This document shows, piece after piece, positions 11,564 to 22,344 of a DNA stretch of 64,000 bases. The notes beneath the pieces were generated by a model. It made no database searches, had not been told where the DNA came from, and saw only the letters and a list, made by a program, of their open reading frames with translations. The position numbers were made by a program, and so were the translations under genes. Position 1 is the stretch's first letter. Every line of letters begins with the position of its first letter. The stretch lies in assembly GCA_963575645.1 (NCBI GenBank), contig OY754464.1, positions 9,858,001 through 9,922,000 of the forward strand, written 5' to 3'. Source of the stretch: Xanthostigma xanthostigma (Eukaryota; Arthropoda; Insecta; Raphidioptera; Raphidiidae).

Positions 11564-12131
11564 CATAGATATATATATATTAATAGATAGCGGATGCCTA
11601 TCTTTGAGCATTGTGCGGAATGGTTCCAATTAGAAGCCATTTTGTACGTGGAAAAAGCCGTAAAAAGCGCGCGATATTCAAAAATATTATTTTTTTATAA
11701 TATGATTTTATCGAGAAAACAACAAAACTCTCAGTAAACAGTGATATTTCGCTCCAAAACCTTTTTTTTATATTGAAACGTTTTAAAAATTACAAAACTG
11801 AGCATAAATATAATATAAAAGCTTAGAACATTTCACATTGTCAGATTGGCATCAATACTTGTCAACCTTGATGCCAAATTCACAATGTAAAATGTTCTAA
11901 GCTTTTACATTATATTTATGCTCAATTTTGTAATTTTTGAAACGTTTCAGTATAAAAATAGGTTTTGGAGCGAAATATCACTGTTTACAGTGAGTTTTGT
12001 TGTTTTTCTCAATAAAATCATATTATAAAATAATTAATATTTTTGAATCTCGCGCGCTTTTTACGGCGTTTTCCACGTACAAAATGGCTTCTAAAAGGTA
12101 CAGGAGGCGCTAGTGTATCCGCAATCTATTA
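11564..12131. mobile_element. MITE family M, copy 2
   Basis: It aligns end to end with 9329-9914 (gaatggttccaattagaagc, tttcgctccaaaacct, ttgatgccaa, gtacaggaggcgctagtg). Flanking words tacgtatcat occur on both sides, consistent with a duplicated target, but the right terminus looks shortened by about 15 bases compared with copy 1. Confidence 0.7.
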
Positions 12132-12756
12132 CGTATCATGTCACACCTTCTGAGAACATGGCGGAGGCGGTCGCTTGCGCAGCACACATGCGCAACGTAG
12201 ATTTTACACTTCGAGTGATGCTGCTGATTGTTTCTTTATGCTGCGATGCTTACCCTTAATATCTTATGTAAAAGCTTCAAATATCCTAAAATAAAAACAC
12301 TGTTCTGTGAAATATAAAGTTATGGTTCTAATATTCAATTTTCCTTTTTTTGTAAAGAGATAATTTAATCAAAAGTGTTGACTTGATAATTTGTAAATTG
12401 ATATAATTATACGTACAAATAGTTAATGTTGTCATCTTGTATAAATGTGCTTTTAGCATTATATAACGAAAAAAGTATAAGTAACCTTATTCATGGTTTT
12501 ACTGAAGTGACTATTTAATTCAACCCTTTCAGTGTCGTATCTTGTAACACGGTGTCTTCAGGCTTCAATGCCATTGCCTCGTGAGCTCTAGAGGGTTAGG
12601 CGTAAATGATAGAAGTAGGGACTACTGCGCATATACCGATTGCGCAGGAGATTGGAAAACAAAACACTATATAACAGAAGGATAGCTACAATTATTGTGC
12701 TAGAAAAATTGATTTTCGAGCACCGAAACAATCGGAACTCAGACCCGACTGTGTCC

Positions 12757-12871
12757 ACTATCGCGGCGGAATGAGTTATCTATTAACAGTAACATATCCA
12801 TATGTGAAAGATTGACTGTTTAGATATTATGTCGCTGTTGAGTAATTGATGACTCATTCCGCCGCGATAGT
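12757..12871. repeat. Small foldback MITE
   Basis: ctatcgcggcggaatgagt at 12758 recurs inverted as actcattccgccgcgatag ending near 12870, giving 19-base GC-rich arms around a 75-base AT-rich loop. Confidence 0.6.
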
Positions 12872-12916
12872 AGAAAGATTTGAGTCTGAGTCTCGACTGT
12901 AACGGTGCTTGAAAAT

Positions 12917-13070
12917 ATTTTTGAAGTGAAAACTTCTTTAGCGGCGTTGTACACTTTTTGTTTGTAATGGGTAAAAATGTTAAACTCGCGTCAGGACACG
13001 TGACCTGATCGAAAATTCGTAAGACGTTAATATTCAAGTTTTCACTTCTGCCGGCACTCCCGGAGTGCAA
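12917..13070 (+). repeat. Short interspersed element family F, copy 1 (compact)
   Basis: It starts with the imperfect palindrome gaagtgaaaacttc, continues tttagcggcgttgtacac, and ends aagttttcacttctgccg then ggcactcccggagtgc, itself a small hairpin. Related copies lie at 29619-30074, 31806-31902 (inverted) and, as a tail only, 31375-31437. About 150 bases, non-coding, class unknown. Confidence 0.6.
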
Positions 13071-13549
13071 TTTTTGTTTATATTGTGAGTGTTTAACAAT
13101 TATAGCAAACTGTAGCTATCGTACTGTTATCGTTTAAGTGGAAATTTATCTCTTTGATAGCAGAGAATATCTTAAGATAGCACCAGATGAAGAGTGGATT
13201 TATATTTCAACAAGCTTTCTTTTTGCAATCGCATATGATTAGCTGCGGCTACTCTTACTAACTATTGAGTTTTCCATTTTAGAGATTTCCTGAAATGTCA
13301 CTATATACTTTTGAAGATTCGTTGAAAAAAGACTTCAATTGGTTAACGCTTTTATCAGTACTGTCAGGATAATCTTATAATAAATTGATAAAAACTAATA
13401 ATTATTGGGTAGGTTTAGCAACAACCTTCTAGAATCAAAATCCAAATACGAAGCGCTTAGCTAGCCGCTTTAAAATGCTTGAGCAGACTGTTCAGTATCT
13501 ATAATGTATTTATTTGATTGCTGATACCATAGAGCCGTCGAACCTATCC

Positions 13550-13780
13550 ATTCGGAACCCAAAGGAATGGTGAGACATCTGGTGAGAAATGCGCCGAACT
13601 GTTCTAAGTTTTTTTTTTGACAGGTAAACATTAATTTAGAAAAGCTAACCTAGCCTCCATCATGCTTTTCTATATAAATGTTTACCTTATGCCTCCATAG
13701 TTTACCTGTCAAAAAAAACCCTTAGGACAGTTCGGCGCATTTCTCAACAGAGGTCTCACCGTTCTTTTGGGTTCCGAATT
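13550..13780. repeat. Foldback element
   Basis: attcggaacccaaagg at the left matches inverted ccttttgggttccgaatt at the right. Inner arms gagaaatgcgccgaactg and gacaggtaaac also match. The loop is about 55 bases. No TSD was confirmed. Confidence 0.65.
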
Positions 13781-13930
13781 GTTTTAATATTTACTGTTAC
13801 CCTCTATGCATTTATAGAGCCTTTTTTATCCGAGAACTCATCAGATAAATTTGAAATCACTGGATACACACAAATCTGCCTTTCTGTCAGATTTTTGAGT
13901 CAATAAAAATTAAAATATTTATCTAAAATT

Positions 13931-14205
13931 GGTTGTCTGTAAAGTCGGTTTACGGACGATAGTTTTACATGATAACGTCATAAAGAAACATTGATGAACT
14001 CTCTGACGTCACGCGAGAAGAGAGAGAAATGCGTACAAGCCGACGCTTGGGCCGATCATGCCTCTCTATCGCTTATACCGCGCTCTCGCTTGCACGCTCA
14101 GGCTCAGGCGGAACGTGACACTTTTTCGTGCGTGCAGCCGGTGTTTCATCAATTTATAAGACGTTATCACGTCAAAAAGGCATCTTTGAAGTCCCAACAA
14201 AGCCA
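13931..14205 (+). repeat. Interspersed element family G, copy 1
   Basis: The left end is ggttgtctgtaaagtcgg then acggacgatagttttac; the right end is caatttataagacgttat then cacgtcaaaa. The ends share an inverted core, acgtgataacgt. The interior is GC-richer (gagcgcggt-type words). Other copies are at 20838-21239 (inverted), 41683-42434 (inverted) and 50465-51043. Class unassigned. Confidence 0.65.
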
Positions 14206-14454
14206 CGTTTTGACTAGTTTCATAAAGCAGACAAAAAATATTTCTCCAAGGAGGACGGTGCAGTTTCAACATATGTCTTTACTTATATTAATAATATAAG
14301 TGATTTTAGTGTATTTTTTTTGTACTATTAAATTTTAGTAAAATGTTATGAATATGGCAAAAGTTTCAATTTTTCATTTCCTTTCATTCTAACTATTTGT
14401 AAATTTTATTAATAACCGGCTTCTGAAATTTTACAACGCCTCAACGATATAAGA

Positions 14455-15018
14455 CTTTTTTCTCGGAGCGGAGCGAGTCGCTCTTTTTTTTGTGAATGAC
14501 TCACTCCGAGCGCCACTGCTCTGTGCTGAGCTGTTCTGTACTGTTGCATTCGCACATTTACAGAGCGTACACAGCACAGGCCACGGAGGCACTAGTGAAT
14601 TTTGCACGTACGGAGTTATCTTTGCCGAGTCATTTAATGTTGAATGACACACTGTAAGTGCAATAGTACTAAGCTTACAGTGCCTTAAACCATTCACATT
14701 GACGTCGTTGACAAAGATATAATATTGTAACAAGCTTTTATTATACTTTATAGTTTATCCGAAATGCGAATAATATATTAAGATCAGAATCATATTAAAA
14801 TAAACTCAGAGCTGAGTGTGTGTATTGTGCTGTGCAATGCTACGTGACTCCTGAGCATGCATGTTGACAATTCACACCTCTGCAGTCTGCACTCTTGTGT
14901 AGTGCGTACTGTCTAAGTGTCGCTCCTTTGAACGACTCGCTCTGAGCGACTCTTTTTAGTGAGCGGAGCGCACGGAGCCAGCCAGCTCCCAATAAAAAGT
15001 CATGTGGACACATCACTA
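14455..15018 (-). mobile_element. hAT-like element family B, copy 1
   Basis: Read on the minus strand it begins TAGTGATGTGTCCACATGAC near 15018 and contains gggagctggctcc, cgctccgctcact and gagtcgctcagagcgagtcg. The same modules occur in 61901-62456. It is locally GC-rich with dense gagcg and cgctc words. The terminus resembles hAT ends. The TSD was not resolved and the left limit is approximate. Confidence 0.6.
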
Positions 15019-15439
15019 ATGTATAGGTAATTCATGACCACAGAACACATATCGGTCGATTCAGTGGTTCCCAAATGATCCAGTAGCTGTTTTTCTATGT
15101 TCGACTATAGCATAAAGAAATTGGCTTTCCCGGGTGGCAGTTTCAGGGGGCGCCAAAATCGAAATATAATATGGTTGAAAAATGCCAACCATTATAATAT
15201 ATTTGTTAGTTTTTTTAAGTAATGTATCTCAAACGCTGGAGAGAAGAATAGCCATTATCAAGTTTCTGCCCCGATGGTTTAACCATGTGTTCTACTTGGA
15301 AATAAAAGACAAAAAAGTTTTTATATTGTTTACTGCAGAATTAATTACAATTTTTACTTCATGAACAAGGAAAACATTTTTATATGTGTTTGGTCAACCG
15401 TTTCAATATAATGTATAATTTTTACAACAATAGCATCTT

Positions 15440-15475
15440 TGAGCTAAGTATCTGAAGAAACTGGGATCACCAGCG
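15440..15475 (+). other. Hammerhead-like motif
   Basis: ctgaagaaactgg, a short loop, ccagcgaaacgtc: the same CTGAAGA...stem...GAAACGT order seen in the Penelope-like copies. The paired CTGG/CCAG stem is visible. Surrounding DNA has no coding frame. Confidence 0.35.
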
Positions 15476-15539
15476 AAACGTCATACAAAGCCAAATAAGG
15501 TGTTTGATTTTGTACCTGTCCACTTTCCCGCTGTCATTT

Positions 15540-16845
15540 ACACGTGAAACCAGAAAATTATTTAAAATTATCAAACAAAAAATATTGATATATTATTATG
15601 TAAGTACAATTCTGTAAAAGCCAAACACCTGAGTGTAAAAAGTAAGTATTTTCTATTTTTGTGCGATATAAATTAGAAGCAAAGAATTAACAAAGTTCAA
15701 AACACTTTTACCATAACGTTGTGTAAAACAATTGATTTACAATCGGGCTCTGAAGTTTATCAAATTTATTTATTTTTAAAATCATAAACAAATTCCGACG
15801 CATCCGGACCTGGGATATCGAGTGCATTTAATTAACGTACGATGCGTTATGTGAGCACCTTTTTGCTGTGTGAAACTGACTTTGGATGTTGACTAATCGC
15901 ATCTTTGCAGAACCGCAGGTGACAAAAGGTGTTCACCAGCCGAGGAGAGGCGTGTATAAGGCCATGAGGTGTGGCGAAACAAAACTTTTTATTGTTATCT
16001 TGAGTTTGTTTTAAACAAGATAATCGAAAGGTATGTGGTAACAATTTCAATAAATCTATATAATTTCTTATTTTGACGAAGTTTTTAGTTTAGTTGTTCA
16101 ACAGGTGGTTTAAACACAACACATACACACACACATACAGTTTTTTAGCTATTATGTCATTGTGACTGTTGCTCTATTTATAGAATTGTCATTTATTTAT
16201 ATAAGTTTTGTTTTTTCTTTTCTTTTACAACGTAATGCATTTACGGTACGTTTTTCTTTGTTTTAGTTTGTATTTTTAGATGTGTCTCAAGCGGCCCATC
16301 ACATCAAAGTGTGATCTTAGACTTGGCCTGCCTTTAAATTGAATGTTGAAATAATGTAATCATAATAAATTGCAAATAATATTTTATAAACATAAAAGGT
16401 ACCTACCGTTTTTCTGTTTTTTAAATGCGATTACAGTTAGTTATGTGACTTGATAAAATTAGTGCATTTAGATATAGCTAGAATTCAATGGTACATTATT
16501 ATGTACTGTAAAAAATAAATGTATTTATAAAAACAAATTAGAATATGTTGTTCGGCGCGGCGACACAAATGATAAATCATACGTTTTTAATATTCGTTCT
16601 AAACTGGCTTGTTTTATGTTTATATTTTTATTAATTTAAGAGGAAAAACCGTTTTCCAAATCATAACATTATGAAATAACAAAGTAGGTATCTAAATGAG
16701 ACAAAACTTTATTAAATATATTAGCTTAGGAAAACGTATAATTAGTATAATTATGCTCTCCTAAACTAATGTGTTTACAGTTTATTTAAAGTTTTTTTTT
16801 TTTTTTAACTTCAACTGAGTTTCTAATACAGATATTTGATTTGTT
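15540..16845. other. Intergenic DNA, nothing recognised
   Basis: AT-rich DNA with short open frames that lack any recognisable domain. I see no TIR, tRNA or exon with supporting splice sites. Confidence 0.45.
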
Positions 16846-17275
16846 AAGAGTATTCGTCCCTGCAAATACCCCCTGCACCCTTCATCTCAAATCTTTTCCC
16901 CTCGCCTAAAAACGGTTCGCGCTCTCCCGACGCTATTTTTAAAGCTAAAGGGTTCTGGTAAACGCCAAATGAAAGACAAAGAATCAGACTACAGATCCTT
17001 CAGGCGAATTTTTTGAAAAACAGTTTCGCCTACGTGTGAAATATTACGTAACTTATTATTTTTTTCAAAAGGTTGTAAGTTTTTTCAGGAATTTTTTTTC
17101 AAAAAATTCGCCTGAAGGATTTGTAGTCTGATTTTTTGTCTTTCATTTGGCGTTTACCAGAACCCTCTAGCTTTAAAAATAGCGTCGGGAGAGCGCGAAC
17201 CGTTTTTAGGCGAGGGGAAAAGATTTGAGATGAAGGGTGCAGGGGGTATTTGCAGGGACGAATACTCTTAATTGA
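16846..17275. repeat. Long near-perfect inverted repeat (about 170-bp arms)
   Basis: The left arm (agagtattcgtccctgcaaa ... ttcaggcgaattttttgaaa) is repeated inverted from about 17098 to 17272 with only scattered mismatches. The loop is about 75 bases. Such close arm identity implies a recent insertion or gene conversion. No supported protein is encoded. It lies about 430 bases upstream of the LRR gene's coding exon. Confidence 0.8.
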
Positions 17276-17474
17276 CCTATCAAATATACCATTGCCACAT
17301 TTAGGCACTTGTTGTAAGTATTATATTTATTTAAAAGACCAGAATTTAAATAAAATTCTCGTTAATTTTAAATGCAACAAGACGCTCAATTGTGGAAATG
17401 AAAAATTAAGAGAAAATGCTGATAATTTCGTCATATAGAAATACGGGACCGAAAAAAGCTGTGGTGCCGATTTG

Positions 17475-17570
17475 AGCGTGTTAATTCACACACAATGTGA
17501 TGAAACATACATAGTTTTCTTCGTTTTAATGAGGGGAAGTGTACAATATATGTTTCATCACGATGTCAAC
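17475..17570 (+). repeat. Interspersed repeat, copy 1 of 2
   Basis: gtgttaattcacacacaatg ... gtttcatcacgatg aligns with the reverse complement of 61535-61630, sharing the words cgttttaatg.agg.aagtg and atatgtttcatcacgatg. It lies just upstream of the LRR-gene exon, so it may be in its 5' intron. Confidence 0.5.
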
Positions 17571-17700
17571 GAATTAACACAGGTAAAATCGACCCAGGAG
17601 AAATCCATCTAGGAACCTCAAAACGTCCTTTAAAAATTTAATGAATTACGGTTGAATTTCGATCACTAGTTATTATTAATAGCTTTTTTTATAATTTGCA

Positions 17701-18871
17701 GATGTCTACGACTACGCTTTTATCACTGGCCTTATTACTGACAACTGCATACTGCAAAAATATTAATTCGTGTACAATAAACGAATTAAGCAATTGTTTG
17801 TGCACGTACGGAAAATACGATTATCACGAATTGCAATACATTGTTAACTGTACAGATCAGCATTTTACGGACACTGATGTTCTCAAATTTCTTCCAACCG
17901 AAACACAAGTGCTTATCTTTACTGGTAACAATATCCCAGAACTGCCATGGAACGTGTTTGGTACTTTGAATGATTTGAAAGATTTACGTGTAATTGACAT
18001 GAGCAACAATAATATACGCGAGATACGCGGCAAATCGTACCATCATGTAACAAATGTGGAAAGATTATTATTGAATCACAACAATATCACTGTATCTAGT
18101 CAAGATTTAGACGGAAACCATCATCATCCACGCATTTTTTCAAATTTTGTAAACTTGCTCGAACTTCATTTGACAAATGCATTTGCGGATAACACAGATG
18201 AAGCGTTGGCTAACGATCTCCACGACATTTTTGTTAACAGTAATTTGACTCACTTAATTAAAATCCACTTGGAACAAAATGAAATCCGCGCATTCCGTGA
18301 TCCAAATGTGTTTTGCGATTTACCAGAGTTGAGTGATTTATATTTGGGTGACAATTTGCTAAATGCTGTTAATTTTAATATTGAATGCATTAAGAAATTG
18401 CGTTTTATAGATCTGGAACGAAATAGATTCGTTAGCTTTTTAAACCGCGACTTGGAGAAGTTTGATCGTTTGGCTTATCCGGTAAGAAAAGAAACCGAAC
18501 CACTGATGATTGAGATTCGGAATAATCCTCTACAGTGCAATAAATGCTACTTTTTGAATCAGTGGCTCCATAAAACTAACGTGTCTGTCAGAGGAAAAGA
18601 ACACTTGACTTGTAAAGATGACAAAAATATCGAAAAGAGTTTATTTTATTTGTTTGATGATCCGCATTATTTGAGAATGAAAAGCACACAAAATGGATCC
18701 AAAACTGTTACAGCTCTAATTGTTTTGTTATGTTTTACTTTAGTTGTCCTGATTTCTGCTCTGATTTATGTGTCGTGGGATCAGATTAAACCAAAATTAA
18801 CACCTTTGTACGAGTCTGTTAGCAGGAAAGTTCATTATACCACTATAGAATCGCAACCGGATCATGTATAA
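17701..18871 (+). CDS. Single-pass leucine-rich-repeat membrane protein (trophoblast-glycoprotein-like)
   Basis: The frame encodes 389 residues from the ATG at 17701, which directly follows a TTTGCAG acceptor; the 5' UTR exon lies elsewhere. Residues 1-18 form a signal peptide (MSTTTLLSLALLLTTAYC). A Cys-rich N-cap (CTINELSNCLC) is followed by leucine-rich repeats with cores LKDLRVIDMSNNNI, NVERLLLNHNNI, LIKIHLEQNEI, LSDLYLGDNLL and LRFIDLERNRF. A C-cap NNPLQCNKCYFLNQWL comes next, then one membrane helix at about 336-359 and a 30-residue cytoplasmic tail ending QPDHV. Several N-x-S/T sites suggest glycosylation. Architecture and size match trophoblast glycoprotein (5T4)-type surface proteins, which modulate Wnt signalling in vertebrates. 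That function is not shown here and orthology is only suggested. The final V could bind a PDZ domain. Confidence 0.85.
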
Positions 18872-19956
18872 ATATTGGAATGTATTTTTCAAAAAAAGTA
18901 TGCTTAAAATCAGTATTCTTCATACCTAATCTGCCGCCAAATACACGTATTTTGTTTATACATGTTCCTGTTAAATTTAACCGGAAGATAAATATTAACT
19001 TTGAGTTTTTCTCCATTTATTCTGCGGATCATAATAATTTATCCTTATAATGATTTTTATCTGGTTGAAAAACTTTGCTAAAAAACTCATAATTATAATA
19101 ATATTTGCAATAGTCAGTAGCGATAGACAATATACCTTTTTGGTATACTAAATACTTATACAAATTATATTATCATAGTTTGGTTTCCTAGCCCTGAATA
19201 ATTTAAGTGGGTACCATATAGAGTACTGAGTCTTAAAAATACTTTTTCTATCGTCTGTGATTAAATTTACAATTTAAATTAAAGTGAAGTAATATAAATA
19301 TTAAAATATGGGATATATGTTGCCTCTTAGAGGACTGCTGTGTATATAAAATGCGAAAAAAGAACAGCCCAGAACTATTTAATAGAATTAATCAGTCTGA
19401 TATATTAATTTTTACATCAAAATATTTAGAATATAGGATGTAACAACTTTAACAACTTAAATCTTTGTTAATCATTGTTGGCATTTTTACACATACGCTT
19501 TGGTTGTATGAACTGGCAGTTTTTCTTTTGAAAACTAAAATTTTAGTTTATTTGTGAAGATTGACTAATTATTTTATAGTTTTAAATTTTTTCTAATTGT
19601 ACGTAGTTTTTTTTTAATAAAAGTAACGATTTATTTGTTGTAATCCACTGCCATTAAAACTTGTGAATAATTATAATTTTATAATTTTTATTAACTTAAT
19701 AAAACGTATTTAATAATTTATTGTTGATTTGTTTTATTTTAAATTTGAATATTTTAGTACTAAACTGTAATCCAAAGATGGGGATACTGCTAATTTCTTG
19801 ATAACAATATTGTGATATTTTATTTTTATATTCAATGTTGATTGGCTGCACTGTTAAACTTCAAAGCTGTTTTTAAGGTTATGTTAATTGTAAACTGACA
19901 GATTTGATGTTTTTTGACACTTAATTGAAAAAGTAGTTTTAATAATTGTAATAAAC
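18872..19956. other. 3' UTR of the LRR gene and short intergenic spacer
   Basis: Very AT-rich. Candidate poly(A) signals include AATAAA at 19616-19621, with further ones around 19697. The last about 150 bases before 19957 would hold the promoter and 5' UTR of the next gene. No TATA box or initiator stands out. No repeat was recognised. Confidence 0.5.
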
Positions 19957-20503
19957 ATGGCATCTCAAAAAGCTGAAATAAAACGAGCCTTAAAAGAAAT
20001 ACTTAAATTAGAGAAGACATCTACAAAAGAAGAAGAATTAGGAAATATGTATAGACAACAAATCATGTTAGCCGAGCAACATGTAAATAAAATAATTCAA
20101 GAATTTTGTAAAATAAATACTAAAAAGCCAGAGAAACTCGAGAAAATTGAAAAACCAGTTGCGGAAAGACAACAGCCGTTAAGAAGATCAAAACGAAAAA
20201 GTGACACATCGGCTGAAGTATTCTCAGAAGCGCCAGCTTACGCACTACGAAAACGTACACCGGAACCAGTTTTGCCTCCGCAGCCTCCCGAACCTCCGTT
20301 ATTAAAACTGAACCGGATACTTTTATTAAACGACACTAATTTTAAAGAAATGTTTCACATGGATCGAAATACAATTCAACGCATTGCGGATATCTTAGAA
20401 ACCAAAGGCATAGATTCTTTTGGTGACATTGATAAACGATTATATATGGCGTTATGGCTCTTAACAAGTCAGCGAACATACGAACAAGCGGAAGAAGTGT
20501 TTG
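19957..20503 (+). CDS. PIF/Harbinger transposase-derived protein (HARBI1-like), exon 1
   Basis: The ATG sits in a good context (aaacATGG) and the exon ends before GTAAGA at 20504, leaving one base of a Gly codon. It encodes residues 1-182. A Lys/Glu-rich coiled-coil-like start (KAEIKRALKEILKLEK) is followed by a basic patch (RRSKRKSD), a Pro-rich linker (VLPPQPPEPPLLK), and then FKEMFHMDRNTIQRIADILE and LYMALWLLTSQRTYEQAEEV, the helical region that precedes the nuclease domain in Harbinger/HARBI1 proteins. The frame is intact. It is not flanked by terminal inverted repeats that I can find, which argues for a host gene rather than a live transposon. Confidence 0.8.
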
Positions 20504-20837
20504 GTAAGATTAACTGATAGTTGAAAAAATCGATTATTTAGATGTGGCATTGTATAACTCAGCCAGGGCCTGATCCAGCTATTTCGCCGCTCCGGGCAAA
20601 ATAATATTTGCCGCCTTTTACCCATGCGTTGTTCCATAGATGGTGTAATTTTAACCTTTAAAAAGACAAGTTTTCCCTGCCGATATTAATAAATCAAAAT
20701 AAGTTTCGTTTTAAGATATTTATTCCAAATAAATTGAAAAACAGTTCGTAAGTAGAAGTACTTAATAATTCTTACATACCTAATATCATAATTACACAAA
20801 TTGGATTAAAACACTTTATAAACTTAATTTTTTGACG

Positions 20838-21239
20838 TGATAACGTCTTATAAATTGATGAAACACCGGCTGCACGCACGAAAAAGAGTAACGTTCCGCA
20901 AGCGAGAGCGCGATATAAGCGATAGTCTCTCTCTTCTCGCGTGACGTCAGAGAGTAGTGTGCGTTCAACATTTTTTTCGGCTGTTCCAGCGAAAGCTACA
21001 TCTGACAAATGGCCAGATAAATTATATGGTTTGTTAACAAATACATAAACATTCTTTTAAATGTCTTTTATAATTGCTTAAAAATATGTACTTTGCTTTG
21101 GTTGATCAAATTATTAGTCGGTAAAAATATAGTTTGACAGCTACTAAAATTTAGGTTATGTATTATTAAATATGATATTCGAGCGGAATACGTTATCACG
21201 TGAAACTATCGTCCGTAAACCGACTTTACAGACAACCAA
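20838..21239 (-). repeat. Interspersed element family G, copy 2 (nested in hAT)
   Basis: It reads gacgtgataacgtctt, caatt/aaattgatgaaacaccg at the left and gttatcacgtgaaactat, cgtaaaccgactttacag at the right: the reverse complement of copy 1 at 13931. It carries the same gagcgcg core. Nested inside the 20564-21535 hAT, so it inserted later or travelled with it. Confidence 0.65.
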
Positions 21240-21287
21240 TTTTTTTAACTAGTTATATGACTCCCGAATTCCAAAACCAAAATAAGT

Positions 21288-21347
21288 ACTGGGTTGTTCG
21301 GCGAACAACCCAGTAAGTATACTGGGTTGTTCGGCGAACAACCCAGT
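21288..21347. repeat. Two tandem copies of a 27-bp palindrome
   Basis: actgggttgttcg-g-cgaacaacccagt occurs at 21288-21314 and again at 21321-21347, as a 33-base direct repeat. Each copy is a perfect 13-base-arm hairpin. It lies within the hAT element. Confidence 0.85.
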
Positions 21348-21659
21348 AAGTACTTACATGGAGTGCAAAGCAACAGTGTAAATATTTAAGAATACATTAA
21401 TAAATCTAAGCACATATATTTAGGGTTTTTTTTGTTTAACTATCTTTCAAATTTTCGCCGCCGACGCCGCGCCGCCCTCAATTTTGACGCCGCGGGCAAT
21501 TGCCCGTTTTGCCCCCCCCCCTAGATCAGGCCCTGAACTCAGCCATCGAGAAAGTGGAAGTTTCGGGTTTTAATCCCGATGGTGATATTGTTTGAAAATA
21601 AATTTTTCTAATTGATGTAATCTTTTCCTATAACTCATTATTTTTTTTATCTGTTTTAG

Positions 21660-22327
21660 GAATTCCTGACATTGAAGATACATTTTATGATTACTGCAAA
21701 CAAATTGTAAAATTTTCACCAAAATTTATATTTTGGCCTAAACAAGAATCGGCTGATAAAATCGTAGATGCTTTTGAAAAAATGTACGGTTTTCCTGGAG
21801 TAATAGGTGTAATTGGTAATTTGCACATAAAAATAAAAGAAGATTTGGACAACATAGAGCTGCAGAATGAATCAAACGAGTACACGATAATACTCCAAGC
21901 TGTGTGTGATCATTTATATTTATTTAGAGACGTTTGTGTCGGGTTTCCCGGCTCGATGAATGCAGAAAACGTTCTAAAGACTAGTCCTATTTATAAAAGA
22001 CTTATAAGTAAATCGAATCCCCTTATAACAACGACCTCGCATAGGCACATTATAGGTGATTCGAAGTACCCGCAGTTAACGATGCTGTTAACTCCATACA
22101 ATGTATCGGAAGGAAAAATTGCTACCGAAAAAGAATTCAAATTTAACATGATGCATAATATTGTTCGTGTTACAATCGATAGGGCGTTTGAATTGTTCTT
22201 AGCGAGATTTCCACGACTTAAATGTTTAGATATGACATGTGAACAAGAAAAAGCCACTTTAGTTGTCGGAGCGGCTTGTGTATTGCATAATTTGACTATA
22301 ATGTTAAAAGATAAATATCCTGACTGA
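21660..22327 (+). CDS. PIF/Harbinger transposase-derived protein (HARBI1-like), exon 2 with DDE nuclease-like domain
   Basis: After CTGTTTTAG the exon starts at 21660 and completes the Gly codon (FG/IPDIEDTF), carrying residues 183-404 to a TGA at 22325-22327. It holds the DDE_Tnp_4 layout: GVIGNLHIKIK in place of G.IDGTHI, then QAVCDHLYLFRDVCVGFPGS, then HIIGDSKYPQL..LLTPY, then VTIDRAFELFLARFPRLKCL, and VVGAACVLHNL at the end. Aligned to active Harbinger transposases, the first Asp is Gly235, the second Asp is kept (Asp316), and the final Glu (ERAF) is Asp356. HARBI1-type proteins are nuclear DNA-binding proteins or nucleases. With this altered triad, cutting activity is doubtful, so a DNA- or protein-binding role is more likely. 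That is inference. An AATAAA follows the stop by 12 bases. Confidence 0.85.
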
Positions 22328-22338
22328 TAAGTATTACT

Positions 22339-22344
22339 AATAAA
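22339..22344 (+). terminator. Poly(A) signal of the Harbinger-derived gene
   Basis: AATAAA starting 12 bases after the stop codon; a second lies about 35 bases later (22375-22380). The 3' UTR would be very short. Confidence 0.5.

Larger units (their letters stand above)
20564..21535. mobile_element. hAT-type element with 8-bp TSD in the intron of the Harbinger-derived gene
   Basis: Ends are CAGGGCCTGATCCAG and the inverse of CAGGGCCTGATCTAG. Both sides show the identical duplication aactcagc (20556-20563 and 21536-21543). Its 972 bases include a family G copy (20838-21239) and a doubled palindrome (21288-21347), and no transposase. It accounts for most of the intron. Confidence 0.88.

Noticed and set aside
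15847..16050. Minus-strand reading frame of 67 codons
   Set aside because: No conserved motif, start context or splice partners. Likely chance.
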